NCBI RefSeq assembly: GCF_018342065.1
Contig: NZ_JAFDOE010000001.1
Span: 1,178,001 to 1,242,000 of the forward strand
Source: Citrobacter sp. FP75
Lineage (GTDB): Bacteria; Pseudomonadota; Gammaproteobacteria; Enterobacterales; Enterobacteriaceae
Direction: 5' to 3'
DNA length: 64,000 nt
Below the pieces are notes generated by a model. That model worked only from the letters and a program-made list of their open reading frames with translations, was not told the origin of the DNA and ran no database searches. The stretch's first letter is position 1. Every line of letters begins with the position of its first letter. The position numbers and the translations under genes were made by a program. Below, piece after piece: positions 51,234 to 60,567 of the stretch.

Positions 51234-53446
51234 TGGGAACACTGACACTCAGTGGCGTTCTGAAACGTCCGATCTCCGGCGATGTGGTCCCCAACGCGCG
51301 TATTACCTTTGATGCCATTGCCACGGGTAATGTTGTGCTCAAAGGCGTGAGTTCATCGTGCAAAACCGCCAGCGACGGCAGTTATTCTGTTGATCTGGAA
51401 TACGGTGATTACACTATTCAGGTTAGCTGGGCAGGGCAAACACAGCAGTATGGTACTGTACATATTGACGACACGACGCCGACTGGATCCCTGAATGATC
51501 TGCTTATGCAGGAGCTGACCGAGTCTCAGCTGACCCCGGAGATTGTTCTGGAATTTCGCCAGCTTGAGCAGGAGATGCAGGACGATCTTGCTCAGATGGA
51601 AGGTCTCAATACTGAGGCGGCAGGCAGCGCCAGCGCAGCAGCCTCATCTGCAGCGGCGGCAGCCACATCGGAAACGAACTCTGCCACCAGCAAAGATGCG
51701 GCGGCGGCCTCCGCATCAGCAGCAGATGCCAGCGCAAAAAGCATTGAAGGTGATGCAGATGCAGCAGCGGCTTCCGCGAAGGCTGCTGCGACCTCAGAAA
51801 CGAATGCGGCGGCCAGTGAAGATGCAGCGGCATCTTCGGCGACAGCGGCAAATACTTCCGAAACAAATGCGGCCGGCAGTGAAGCCGCCTCTGCGGCGTC
51901 GGCAGCAGCCGCGCAGGTGTCAGAGTCAAACTCAGCCGCCAGTGAAACGGCGTCGGGTGCATCCGCGGCTGCGGCTAAAACGTCTGAAACAAATGCGCAG
52001 GCCAGTCAGGAAGCTGCCGCGACCAGCGAAACCAATGCAAAAAATGCGCGGGATGCGGCGGAGGAGTATGCACAGGAAGCTAAAGACGCTGCGAGTAAAG
52101 TCACGTCGCCATTAACGGATCAGGGGCAATGGGCTATTCAGGCGGGTTACCCCAGTACGCCGGATATCGCCAGCGTCTGGCAGATAACTGATGGCGGTGT
52201 GGACCCGGTTAACTCAGACATTATCTGGGATCCGGGTGACATGCTGGTCTATCTGGCCACGACAGGAACCTGGTGTCGTTTGCTGGGGCAGCAGGTGGTT
52301 GCCGGTGAACCTGTGCCCCTCAAAATCGATGCGGATATTATCCTGAATGTTGGTTCTGGCTTACAGATTGTGACCAGCGGCACCACGGCGGTCGATGTGG
52401 TACGTCTGGATGCAGATAATAATCTGGTGCTTGGTGCCGACGCATTGCCGGGGATTTGCCTAAAAGCTGCCGAACCGACCAGTTTATTTGTACTGGTGCC
52501 AGATGGTAACGGTGGTTACATAAAAAGCCGGATCTACTCCGAAGCGTTTCCGCCTCCAGAAATTGAACCACCGGTTACCAGTGTTAACAGCAAAACGGGA
52601 GATGTGGAGTTAACTGCAGCAGATGTGTCCGCATTACCATTGGGTGGCGGAGTACTGACAGGTGATTTGAACGGTACTGATGCCAGTTTCACCGGATTTG
52701 TCAGCGCCCCGGATGTCCTGACCAGCAGAATCAATACTGGCGGTGCAGTATTAGAGTTTGGTACCGGGGCGGGGACAACGTCTGATTATTACTGGGATAT
52801 TCATACCACTTACCCGGAGGCTGATTACGATTACCGGTTTCATTTTCGTTCTGATGTAAACACAATTGAATTATTAAATTCGATTACCTGGGCAAATTTA
52901 GTTGTAGGAAATTTAGAAGCTATTGGGTTAACAGCAATTCACTCAAACTATACTGTTTTTGTTAACGGTACAGCAGCGGGGCTCGATGGTTCCGGATTTA
53001 CTGCATATTATAATTCATCCGGGGTTGATATATGTAATGCTGGTTATTATATGGGCGGCTGGGATATCCATTTTTATGATGATACTGGCCTATGGACTTC
53101 TAACCCTGTTCATGTTGACAGAAATGGGTCTGTTACAATTACTGGTCAGCTAAATGCCAGTACTGTATACGAATCAGGCCAGCGGGTTTACTCGCCGAAC
53201 AACCCACCGCCAATTGACCTTTCTGGCTATGAAACTATTGCTGATGCCAATGCACGGTTTGTACAGGGGATTCAGTTGGGGGCGCAGGGGTCACAGCAGG
53301 CTGAATCGAATGCGACTTGTCAGGCTCCATCAGGAAATGTTTTTACTGGTTTGAAATGGTACTCAAACGGTTATGGAGTAAGTGTAATTTATTATAAACC
53401 AATTCAGGAAGATGTGGGCGGCATATGGATGACAATTTATGGGTGA
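51233..53446 (+). CDS. tail fibre protein (lambda Stf-like N-terminus)
   Basis: 737 residues. Residues 1-130 match the prophage tail-fibre N-terminal domain (GTLTLSGVLKRPISGDVVPNA, VDLEYGDYTIQVSW). Residues ~125-290 are a long Ala/Ser/Thr coiled coil with repeated SETNA and SAA units, like the Stf/collagen-like shafts. The C-terminal ~200 residues are the receptor-binding tip, and the DNA there (from about 52.85 kb) turns AT-rich. A Tfa chaperone gene follows immediately. Confidence 0.85.
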   Translation: MGTLTLSGVLKRPISGDVVPNARITFDAIATGNVVLKGVSSSCKTASDGSYSVDLEYGDYTIQVSWAGQTQQYGTVHIDDTTPTGSLNDLLMQELTESQLTPEIVLEFRQLEQEMQDDLAQMEGLNTEAAGSASAAASSAAAAATSETNSATSKDAAAASASAADASAKSIEGDADAAAASAKAAATSETNAAASEDAAASSATAANTSETNAAGSEAASAASAAAAQVSESNSAASETASGASAAAAKTSETNAQASQEAAATSETNAKNARDAAEEYAQEAKDAASKVTSPLTDQGQWAIQAGYPSTPDIASVWQITDGGVDPVNSDIIWDPGDMLVYLATTGTWCRLLGQQVVAGEPVPLKIDADIILNVGSGLQIVTSGTTAVDVVRLDADNNLVLGADALPGICLKAAEPTSLFVLVPDGNGGYIKSRIYSEAFPPPEIEPPVTSVNSKTGDVELTAADVSALPLGGGVLTGDLNGTDASFTGFVSAPDVLTSRINTGGAVLEFGTGAGTTSDYYWDIHTTYPEADYDYRFHFRSDVNTIELLNSITWANLVVGNLEAIGLTAIHSNYTVFVNGTAAGLDGSGFTAYYNSSGVDICNAGYYMGGWDIHFYDDTGLWTSNPVHVDRNGSVTITGQLNASTVYESGQRVYSPNNPPPIDLSGYETIADANARFVQGIQLGAQGSQQAESNATCQAPSGNVFTGLKWYSNGYGVSVIYYKPIQEDVGGIWMTIYG

Positions 53447-53448
53447 TT

Positions 53449-54039
53449 ATGCAAAACATTAAAAATTTCACTGAATATAAACCCCTGCAGCAACAAGTAG
53501 ATGAAGGACTCAAGGTATCCGGGCGCAGGTATAGATATTTAAGATCGGAGGATGGGCAAGACTGGTATGAGTGTCAGAAATTATTTTCTGATACAACAGT
53601 TAAATTAATGTATGACGGTGATAGTGTAATTAAGTCTGTAGTCAGTGAACCCGTTCCGCAACGTGAATATACTTATGCTGTCAGTATGTTTTTTCCTGAA
53701 AACATGAGCGTTGCCGAAATAGAAGGTTCATTGCCTGAAGGCTTTGAGTTAGATACAGGGACCTGGCTATTTGACGGTAAAACAGTATACCAGGATGCCG
53801 GTTTGTTAGCGGCGTACAACCTCAGAAAGAACAAAATCCAGCGGTCAAGCCTGGCAAATAACGCGGCTATAAACATAGCTGTACTACAGGCGGCAATAGC
53901 CCGAGAACGAACTAAGCCTGGGGATTCGGATGCGCTGATCTCCTGGGATTACTATCTGTGCAATTTACGCGATATGACGGATATCGATTTGCAGCAATCC
54001 TCAGTATCTTTCCCGGAACAACCTGCCACTATCCTCTGA
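53449..54039 (+). CDS. tfa: tail fibre assembly protein (Tfa)
   Basis: 196 residues from the ATG at 53449, 2 bases after the fibre stop. Characteristic features are the early beta module (RSEDGQDWYECQKLFS), FDGKTVYQDAG and the C-terminal caudo_TAP helices (LLAAYNLRKNKIQRSSLAN ... LISWDYYLCNLRDMTDID). It chaperones folding or trimerisation of the fibre tip, and shares the tip's AT-rich composition. Confidence 0.85.
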   Translation: MQNIKNFTEYKPLQQQVDEGLKVSGRRYRYLRSEDGQDWYECQKLFSDTTVKLMYDGDSVIKSVVSEPVPQREYTYAVSMFFPENMSVAEIEGSLPEGFELDTGTWLFDGKTVYQDAGLLAAYNLRKNKIQRSSLANNAAINIAVLQAAIARERTKPGDSDALISWDYYLCNLRDMTDIDLQQSSVSFPEQPATIL

Positions 54040-54048
54040 TAAAACACC

Positions 54049-55701
54049 ATGAACATTGATATCACCACGATGCACGGGGAAATCCCGCGGGATGCTGACG
54101 GGTTATTGCCACAGTCAAATTCAACGTATGCTGAGAATTGCCATTTTGACCGTGGTGTTATTACACCTTTGACAGCGGATATCGATGCTTCTATCGCTTT
54201 TACATTCACTCCATTGACTGTATTTCATTATTACGACGACTACTGGTTTGCGTGGGGTCATGACGTGAATGTTATCCGCAGCCCCATTGCTCAGGATCCC
54301 TATAACCGAATTTATTATACCGACGGCGAGTATCCCAAACTGACCAGTGCTGATATTGCGCTGGTGGGAGATAATTTACCGTCAGCGTATTACCGGTTAG
54401 GAGTCCCGGCGCCGGAAACTGCGATTGGTATCAGTGCTGTTAATCCACCCAATGATGATGACGGTAACCCGGTTATAGATGACGATCCGGCGAACGACGA
54501 AACGCGCTATTACTGCGAAACCTACGTAACTGCTTACGGTGAAGAGGGGCCGCCAGGTCCGGCATCAGCAGACGTTGAGATCACCGCACCTGGCAGCTCC
54601 GTTACGCTCAGTCTTGCTGCGCCACCGGCAGGCAATTATAACATCACGCGCCGACGTATTTATCGTACCGTCACGACAACCAGTGACGCCGAATTCCTTG
54701 AAGTTGTCGAACTTGATATCGCAGTGACCAGTTATGTGGACAGCCTGATGAGTGATGAACTGACCGCAACGCTGGAAACGGAAGACTATCTGATGCCGCC
54801 GGATAATATGGTCGGCCTGTGCGCAATGAATAACGGAATCAGCGTGGGGTTTGCGGGCAATGAAATTATGTTCTCAATGCCATATCTGCCGTATGCCTGG
54901 CCCGATGCCTATAAATTGTCTACCTACGACAACATAGTCGCTATTGCCTCAGTGGATACCGCTGTTGTGGCTGGCACAGAAGGTGTCCCGGTTGTCTTCT
55001 CTGGCATAACGCCAAGTAACATCAGCGATAAGCCCGTCCAGTTAAATCAGGCCTGCCTGTCAAAGCGCTCTATGGTTTCGATGCTGGGTTTTGTTCTCTA
55101 CGCTGGCCCGGCGGGAATAGTGAAAGTGACGACTACAGGAGCGGGTTCGGTCGCCACTGCAAATGTGATGACGCGTGAGCAGTGGCAGGCGTTCAATCCC
55201 TCTACTGTTCGTGCGTGGTCGGTTGGCGGCAATTACATCGGTCTGTATGACTATGATGGGGACGGCGACGGCGTGTATGACACCGTCAGAGGGTTTATCT
55301 ACGACCCGAATAACAACGATCTCCGCCGTCTGACGAACACTTTCGATGCAGCCTATGCAGACCCCCAGAGCGATCTGCTTTATGTGGCAAAAGGTGGTGA
55401 GCTTTGGGTTTCACAGGCGTCGCAGACCCCGCTTTCAATGCGCTGGCGATCAAAAGTGTTTCATGTCCCGCAGGGCAGCAGCTATTCCGTTTGTCGTGTG
55501 ATGTCCCCGTCAGTCATTCAGGTCGGCATCCATTTTTTTATTGAAGGGCAACTGGCGTGCACCATGCCGCCGGGCTCCATCGTGGATAATATTTTCCGCT
55601 TACCTGTGATGGCTGGCAGTAAGTGGCAGGCCGAGGTTTACGGCTACGCGCAAGTGGACCGGATTACACTGGCGCAGAGCGTGAAGGAATTGCCAGCATG
55701 A
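54049..55701 (+). CDS. tail structural protein, 550 residues
   Basis: Beta-rich protein conserved in order among 933W-type phages. It contains YFHYYDDYWFAWGHDVNVI-like aromatic stretches, a fibronectin-like segment (ETYVTAYGEEGPPGPASADVEI) and LYDYDGDGDGVYDTVRGF. This looks like a tail tube or 'stabilisation' protein, but I cannot name it. The ATGA overlap couples it to the next gene. Confidence 0.55.
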   Translation: MNIDITTMHGEIPRDADGLLPQSNSTYAENCHFDRGVITPLTADIDASIAFTFTPLTVFHYYDDYWFAWGHDVNVIRSPIAQDPYNRIYYTDGEYPKLTSADIALVGDNLPSAYYRLGVPAPETAIGISAVNPPNDDDGNPVIDDDPANDETRYYCETYVTAYGEEGPPGPASADVEITAPGSSVTLSLAAPPAGNYNITRRRIYRTVTTTSDAEFLEVVELDIAVTSYVDSLMSDELTATLETEDYLMPPDNMVGLCAMNNGISVGFAGNEIMFSMPYLPYAWPDAYKLSTYDNIVAIASVDTAVVAGTEGVPVVFSGITPSNISDKPVQLNQACLSKRSMVSMLGFVLYAGPAGIVKVTTTGAGSVATANVMTREQWQAFNPSTVRAWSVGGNYIGLYDYDGDGDGVYDTVRGFIYDPNNNDLRRLTNTFDAAYADPQSDLLYVAKGGELWVSQASQTPLSMRWRSKVFHVPQGSSYSVCRVMSPSVIQVGIHFFIEGQLACTMPPGSIVDNIFRLPVMAGSKWQAEVYGYAQVDRITLAQSVKELPA

Positions 55702-57374
55702 ATGTGAAGGATTCGCTCGCCAGAGCCAGGAAACAGGCAAAGGGTGGACAGCGAGATACCCGTCTGAAAGCCAGTTCACCAAACTCAGCCAGTACATCGA
55801 CAGTAAGCCCACTGTTTCGCGCAGATAAAACGCTGGATGCACTGTATGAAAATATGGAGGTTCTGACGGGGCAACGCGGTGAAGGGGCGGCGGTTGTGAT
55901 GGTCACTGACAGTTCCGGCAATCGCGTGCCGTTCTACCCTGATGGCTCTGGCGGCACTACGGATGGCAGTGGCTCAGGTAGTGATTCCGGCGGTGATGGC
56001 GGATTAACGCCTGCTTATCCCTCAACACCAACCGGACTGGTGGTAAACGGCGGGTTTAGCGTTGTGGAATTAGACTGGGATGCACCAGTGTATTACGGCC
56101 ATAGCCTGACGCAGATCTGGCGCTGTCCGGAAGATAACCTGTCAGAGGCGGTTCAGGTAGGGAGTACCGCTGCGAACATTTACAGCGACCCGATTGATCC
56201 GGTTTATGAGGGATATTACTGGATTCGCTTTGTTAACAGCAACGGTGTGACCGGTCCATACAATGCCAGTGAAGGCACCTACGTTAAAACGCAGGAAAGT
56301 ACCGATGACATTATCAATGTCATTAACGATACCATTAATGACTCCCCCCTGATTGCTCAGCTGCAGGCCGGACTGGACGGCGTTCAGGAGCAAATCACCA
56401 CTATTGATTCCGAAGGAACTCAGGCCTTCCAGAATATGTGGTCGGTAAAAGCCAGCGCCGATGGCATTACCGCCGGAATTGGTCTGGTGGCCGGTGTGGA
56501 TGATGAGGGCGAGCCAATCAGCCAGGTGGCAGTTGCGGCGACCCAGTTCTTTGTATTTGACCCTAATAACCCGAATCCTGACGGCACTATGGAGGCGTTG
56601 TTCTATGTGGACGCCGATTACGGCGTCTGCATGCAGAAAGCGGTTATTGAGCAGGCGACAATCCAGGTGCTGAATGCCCAGACCATTGTCGCGGATGAAG
56701 TTACCGCCGGAATCGAAATTGACTCGCCAGATATCAAAGGTGGGCAGATTGAAATCGGGAATGGTTTCTCTGTAGACAGCAGCGGCAATATGACCGCGAA
56801 TAATGCCACGCTGAATGATGTCACGCTAAACCGCGTGACTGCGAACGAGGGGCAATTTAACAACGTCACCATCGGCGAAGACTGTGTGATTGAAGGTACG
56901 CTGTCAGCCAACCAGATCAAAGGCGATATTGTTAATGCTGTGGGATTTTCCATGGTAACCAAGAGCACATCCTCAGGGGGAGGTGCAACCTGGGTAGATG
57001 GTACAAGGACTGTGATTATTACAGACGATCAGGCGTTCGACCGCTCAGTTATTATTCCTGCAATAGTGACAACAGCAACTGCTCATACAACGGAGAACCC
57101 TGACGGTGGAACAACTGATGGTACGAACTATGTTGATATAACAATAACCTGGAATGGTGTGACTGTAGCGAGTTCCAGTTGTACTCAGACTGGTGAAGGG
57201 ACAACAACACAATCTTTAAGCCTGGTGAAGGACATAATCACCGGTGGCGGGGACGTCACCATTAAAATTATTGGTAGCTCGTATATGCATGGGGATATCG
57301 GTTCTGAGACAACTTGTTCTGATATTTGTCTTTTGGTTGCCAAGAAAGGAAGCGGAGGGATCATTGTATCGTGA
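55698..57374 (+). CDS. tail tip / host-specificity J-like C-terminal protein
   Basis: 558 residues from the ATG at 55698. A Gly/Ser linker (about 80-105) is followed by a fibronectin-III-like domain (PTGLVVNGGFSVVELDWDAP). Then comes the DUF1983 region of lambda J relatives (WSVKASADGITAGIGLV, AATQFFVFDPNNP) with beta-helix-like repeats NNATLNDVTLNRVTANEGQFNNVT. The final ~140 residues are AT-richer and probably the variable receptor end. Confidence 0.75.
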   Translation: MNVKDSLARARKQAKGGQRDTRLKASSPNSASTSTVSPLFRADKTLDALYENMEVLTGQRGEGAAVVMVTDSSGNRVPFYPDGSGGTTDGSGSGSDSGGDGGLTPAYPSTPTGLVVNGGFSVVELDWDAPVYYGHSLTQIWRCPEDNLSEAVQVGSTAANIYSDPIDPVYEGYYWIRFVNSNGVTGPYNASEGTYVKTQESTDDIINVINDTINDSPLIAQLQAGLDGVQEQITTIDSEGTQAFQNMWSVKASADGITAGIGLVAGVDDEGEPISQVAVAATQFFVFDPNNPNPDGTMEALFYVDADYGVCMQKAVIEQATIQVLNAQTIVADEVTAGIEIDSPDIKGGQIEIGNGFSVDSSGNMTANNATLNDVTLNRVTANEGQFNNVTIGEDCVIEGTLSANQIKGDIVNAVGFSMVTKSTSSGGGATWVDGTRTVIITDDQAFDRSVIIPAIVTTATAHTTENPDGGTTDGTNYVDITITWNGVTVASSSCTQTGEGTTTQSLSLVKDIITGGGDVTIKIIGSSYMHGDIGSETTCSDICLLVAKKGSGGIIVS

Positions 57375-57745
57375 ACCAGTTTATTTCTCTGATTAACCGG
57401 GTTGCGGCTGACGTAAATGAACCCGACCTGTTCGAAAGAATTAAAGACGCCTGCCGTAAAAAGCAGGCGTTTTGCTTTGGCGATGAAAATACACGGGTCG
57501 TGCTTCGACTGATGGATCGAGACGGTGAGAAATACATGCTGGTCTGGCTGGGAATCAGTTGCGGCATTGGCGCACTGGCGAAGTTTAACCCGATCGTGAC
57601 TGAGCTGACGCGCGCCGCAGGTGCCGGATGGTTTGAGTTTTGTACGACCCGCCGCGGCTTTGTGCGTGTTGCCGGGAAACTGGGCTTCATTCGCCTGCCC
57701 GATGATGAACAGGGCCGGATGCGGTTCAGAAAAAACGTGAGGTGA
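57371..57745 (+). CDS. conserved late protein, 124 residues
   Basis: The best start is GTG 57371, overlapping the previous stop and preceded by GGAGGGA. The protein has VLRLMDRDGEKYMLVWLGISCG, then FCTTRRGFVRVAGKLGFIR, a compact alpha/beta fold of unknown role. Its place among tail genes suggests assembly. Confidence 0.55.
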   Translation: MNQFISLINRVAADVNEPDLFERIKDACRKKQAFCFGDENTRVVLRLMDRDGEKYMLVWLGISCGIGALAKFNPIVTELTRAAGAGWFEFCTTRRGFVRVAGKLGFIRLPDDEQGRMRFRKNVR

Positions 57746-57747
57746 TT

Positions 57748-58332
57748 ATGGGTGGTGGCGGCAGTGTTGAAGTTAAAGAGACTGAAACTCAGAAGGCGCA
57801 GGCTGAAGTGGCCGAATCGATGTGGGAACTGTATCAGCAGGAGCTGGCGCCCTATGAAGACGTCTTTATTCAGGATGTAAACAAGATGAATAACCCGCTG
57901 GCCTATCAGAAGGCGGCTGGCGATACCAACATGTCATACAGTTCGCAGTTCAGCGATGCGCGTGACAATGCGGCTAATTCGCTGACTTCTGCGGGAGTGA
58001 ACCCTAGCAGCGGTAAATTCGGTACCACGCAGAACTCCCTGACCAGGCAGCAGGCATTTCAGGAAAACGATGCGATTAATCAGGCGCAGTCGTCGCAGGC
58101 CGATCAGTATGTTGGTGGGCTGGAGGATGCACTGGCGATCGGCTCCGGCGAGTCGACCCAGAATATGTCTGCGCTGGACAGTCTGTCTAATGCGTCGAAT
58201 AAAGCAGCCATTTCGGATGCCCGATCAGCAGAAACAGCATCGCTTGCCCAACCGGATGCGTTGAGTCTGGCAAATTCCGGTATCCGGGCCGGAATGGGCG
58301 GTGTTGGGTTCTATCACTCCAGATATTCGTGA
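57748..58332 (+). CDS. late virion-type protein, 194 residues
   Basis: Starts at ATG 57748 with GAGG five bases upstream. MGGGGSVEV, a helical Gln/Ala-rich body with many Asn/Ser (ENDAINQAQSSQADQYVGGL). Similar composition to internal or ejection proteins of short-tailed phages. No motif. Confidence 0.5.
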   Translation: MGGGGSVEVKETETQKAQAEVAESMWELYQQELAPYEDVFIQDVNKMNNPLAYQKAAGDTNMSYSSQFSDARDNAANSLTSAGVNPSSGKFGTTQNSLTRQQAFQENDAINQAQSSQADQYVGGLEDALAIGSGESTQNMSALDSLSNASNKAAISDARSAETASLAQPDALSLANSGIRAGMGGVGFYHSRYS

Positions 58333-58339
58333 GGTTCAC

Positions 58340-58726
58340 ATGGGATATGCAGACGATACGATGGCCGAAATCACGCGTGAGGCCTGGGAAGACTGGCAGA
58401 CACGTTATGAGCCGGTGTTAGACGAAATGCTGAATCTGGAGGATACGCATCAGTTGATGACGGACCAGTTGGGCCGGGTATCGCAGAATGAGCAAAATTC
58501 ACTGAACACAGCGCAAGTAACACAGAGTAATGATATGGGGCGCTACGGGCTGGCCAGCGCATCGAACCCACAAGACCAGTCAGATTCTGTCAGTGCTGCG
58601 CTTTCTGATGCCTCCACGAGAAATGGCATCCGAACGGCAGAACAGCAGCGCGATCTTAATATTCTCACCGGCTCCGGAGCCAAAGCAACCGGCGTGATGA
58701 AGTACCACACTGAAGGGGCTTACTGA
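58340..58726 (+). CDS. late protein, 128 residues
   Basis: Starts at ATG 58340 (GAGGTT upstream). Helical and acidic; its middle (RVSQNEQNSLNTAQVTQSNDMGRYGLASASNP) resembles that of the preceding protein, suggesting paralogous internal virion components. Function by context only. Confidence 0.5.
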   Translation: MGYADDTMAEITREAWEDWQTRYEPVLDEMLNLEDTHQLMTDQLGRVSQNEQNSLNTAQVTQSNDMGRYGLASASNPQDQSDSVSAALSDASTRNGIRTAEQQRDLNILTGSGAKATGVMKYHTEGAY

Positions 58727-58727
58727 T

Positions 58728-58934
58728 ATGGGCTATGGACTTTTACAGGCCGGGCAGCAAACCCGCAAAGAAGCGATGCAGGGCATGGGACAGGCAGTGA
58801 ATGAAGAAGCCCAGCGTGAAGCCGCACAGCAGCAGATTGACGCCCAGCAGACAGCGAAGCGTGAAACTGAGCAGGGTGCCTTTGAGGGACTGAATATGGC
58901 GGCACTGGCGATGTCAGTTGCGGCGATGTTTTAG
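58728..58934 (+). CDS. small late protein, 68 residues
   Basis: An Ala/Gln-rich helix with a hydrophobic C-terminus (LNMAALAMSVAAMF), a possible membrane-interacting helix. It lies one base after its neighbour and 8 bp before the next, so it is firmly in the operon. Confidence 0.5.
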   Translation: MGYGLLQAGQQTRKEAMQGMGQAVNEEAQREAAQQQIDAQQTAKRETEQGAFEGLNMAALAMSVAAMF

Positions 58935-58942
58935 GAGGAAGT

Positions 58943-60223
58943 ATGTCTTTTTCAAGTGGATTTGCCGAAGGTCTGAATTCGGTCAACAACATCTGGCGCA
59001 CGGTGAACAATCAGAAATACCAGGAAGAATCGAACAGCCTGCGCCAGGCAGACCAGATTATGCGTCAGCGTGAATTCGATCAGAATAACCAGTTCAGACA
59101 GGATTCACTGGATCAGCAGAAACAGTTTCATGCCGATGAAATGGGGCTTCGCGATAAAGAAATGCAAATGCAGCAGCAGATAGCTGGCATGAATCAGGCA
59201 TTTCGTAGCGCTCAACTGGGCATGGAGCAATATCGCAATCAGATGGCTGAATTACAACCGGTCTGGCAGGGAGCGATTCAGATCCTGTCAAATGGGGGCG
59301 AAGTCCCGGCAGAGGTGCTCGATAAACTGAGCGGTACGCCGTTTGATCTGGGGGCAATGTCTGGTATGCCATACCGGTCTGCGGTTAAGTCGATTACGGA
59401 TGCGTTGAGCAAAAATCCGGATCAACTGAACTCTGCAGATAATCTGCGAAACTTGAATACCGTCCTGGCCCCAGAGCTCAAGCGCGGGGTTGGGGAGCTG
59501 GATCCCGGCAATGGTAAGACGGTTGCAGGTCGTGAAATAACAGGCGTCATTCCATCTCCTGATGGAAAGCTAATTTCACCGAAAATCAAGCTGACATACT
59601 CGGATGGTTCTACTGCTGAAGGGCCGCTGTCGAAATTTGGTACCACACATCCGGATGATCCCCTTATTGCTATTCCAAAAGACGCGGCCGGGCAGCAAAT
59701 GTTTGCGCGCGCGGCGGCATCAGCTCTGATTTCCTCCAGTCCAAATGCGAAAGCGCTTGGTGGGGCCGGGAAAAATACTGTTCGGCAGCAGGTTGCAGGG
59801 AAAATTGCAGATCTTGAAGAGAAGCGTATTGAGTCTGACAGTAAGTTGCGGGTAGGAGATATCGGCGGTGATGTCGCCACTCATAAGACGGTTCTGGATA
59901 ATATCAACGCTAACGACAAGCAGTACCAGGATCTGGAGCAGCATCTGTATAACGTATATGGTGTGACGCCTCCGGGAACGACAAATGGCAAACGTGCTGA
60001 ACAGAGTGATAGTGATGTATTTCGTCAGCGCCTGGCGGCGGACAAAGACTATCCGGGTTTTAAGCAGGCGATGACTGATAAAAAGTGGGATGTTGATAAA
60101 ATACCGGTCGATCAACTGAGTTCTCTGCTGGATCAATACAAGCAATCACTGTCCAAAAACATTAAAGCCACCAGTATGGCGGATCAGATGCGCCAGGGTT
60201 ATAAGCAGGCTAATGGGCGGTAA
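58943..60223 (+). CDS. internal/ejection-type virion protein, 426 residues
   Basis: An N-terminal coiled coil very rich in Gln, Asn and Arg (about 20-90, YQEESNSLRQADQIMRQREFDQNNQFRQ). A middle with SDGSTAEGPLSKFG and a charged helical C-terminus follow. Helical internal proteins in this position are ejected with DNA in podoviruses. Start with AGGAGG upstream. Confidence 0.55.
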   Translation: MSFSSGFAEGLNSVNNIWRTVNNQKYQEESNSLRQADQIMRQREFDQNNQFRQDSLDQQKQFHADEMGLRDKEMQMQQQIAGMNQAFRSAQLGMEQYRNQMAELQPVWQGAIQILSNGGEVPAEVLDKLSGTPFDLGAMSGMPYRSAVKSITDALSKNPDQLNSADNLRNLNTVLAPELKRGVGELDPGNGKTVAGREITGVIPSPDGKLISPKIKLTYSDGSTAEGPLSKFGTTHPDDPLIAIPKDAAGQQMFARAAASALISSSPNAKALGGAGKNTVRQQVAGKIADLEEKRIESDSKLRVGDIGGDVATHKTVLDNINANDKQYQDLEQHLYNVYGVTPPGTTNGKRAEQSDSDVFRQRLAADKDYPGFKQAMTDKKWDVDKIPVDQLSSLLDQYKQSLSKNIKATSMADQMRQGYKQANGR

Positions 60224-60233
60224 TGCAGAAAAA

Positions 60234-60254
60234 TGCCCGCCGTGAGCGCGGGCA
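60234..60254 (+). terminator. weak hairpin after the ejection-type gene
   Basis: A 7-bp stem TGCCCGC/GCGGGCA, 10 bp past the stop, with T-rich sequence only 15 bp later. Bases 60255-60555 are AT-rich with no credible gene. Confidence 0.35.
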
Positions 60255-60567
60255 GCATATTAATGTCTGTTGTGTTTTTTTCCTGTCGACCAGTTTTCCC
60301 ACTTTTGGGCTTCCTTGTACCAACCAGAAGCTTTCATACTGCCTATTCAATCATTGACATCATGCGCACTTTCTTGGCTATTTCAGGTTCTGAATTGTTT
60401 TACTACATTCCAGTTTGAGTTAGGAAGTTTTGTTATTATAGATACATTCATGCGTGTATTATTAGTGGGTTTCACATATCACTTGCTGTTTTTATTTACA
60501 TTAAGAAATAGTTAATAAAAATATCACCTATCACAGGGTAGTAATATGCAAAAAAAAAGGAGGTGGT

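Noticed and set aside
51606..52115. Long alternative frames in both strands over the tail-fibre shaft
   Set aside because: They are by-products of the repetitive GC-rich Ala/Ser codons of the fibre coiled coil; their products are Arg/Pro/Gln-rich and unlike proteins.
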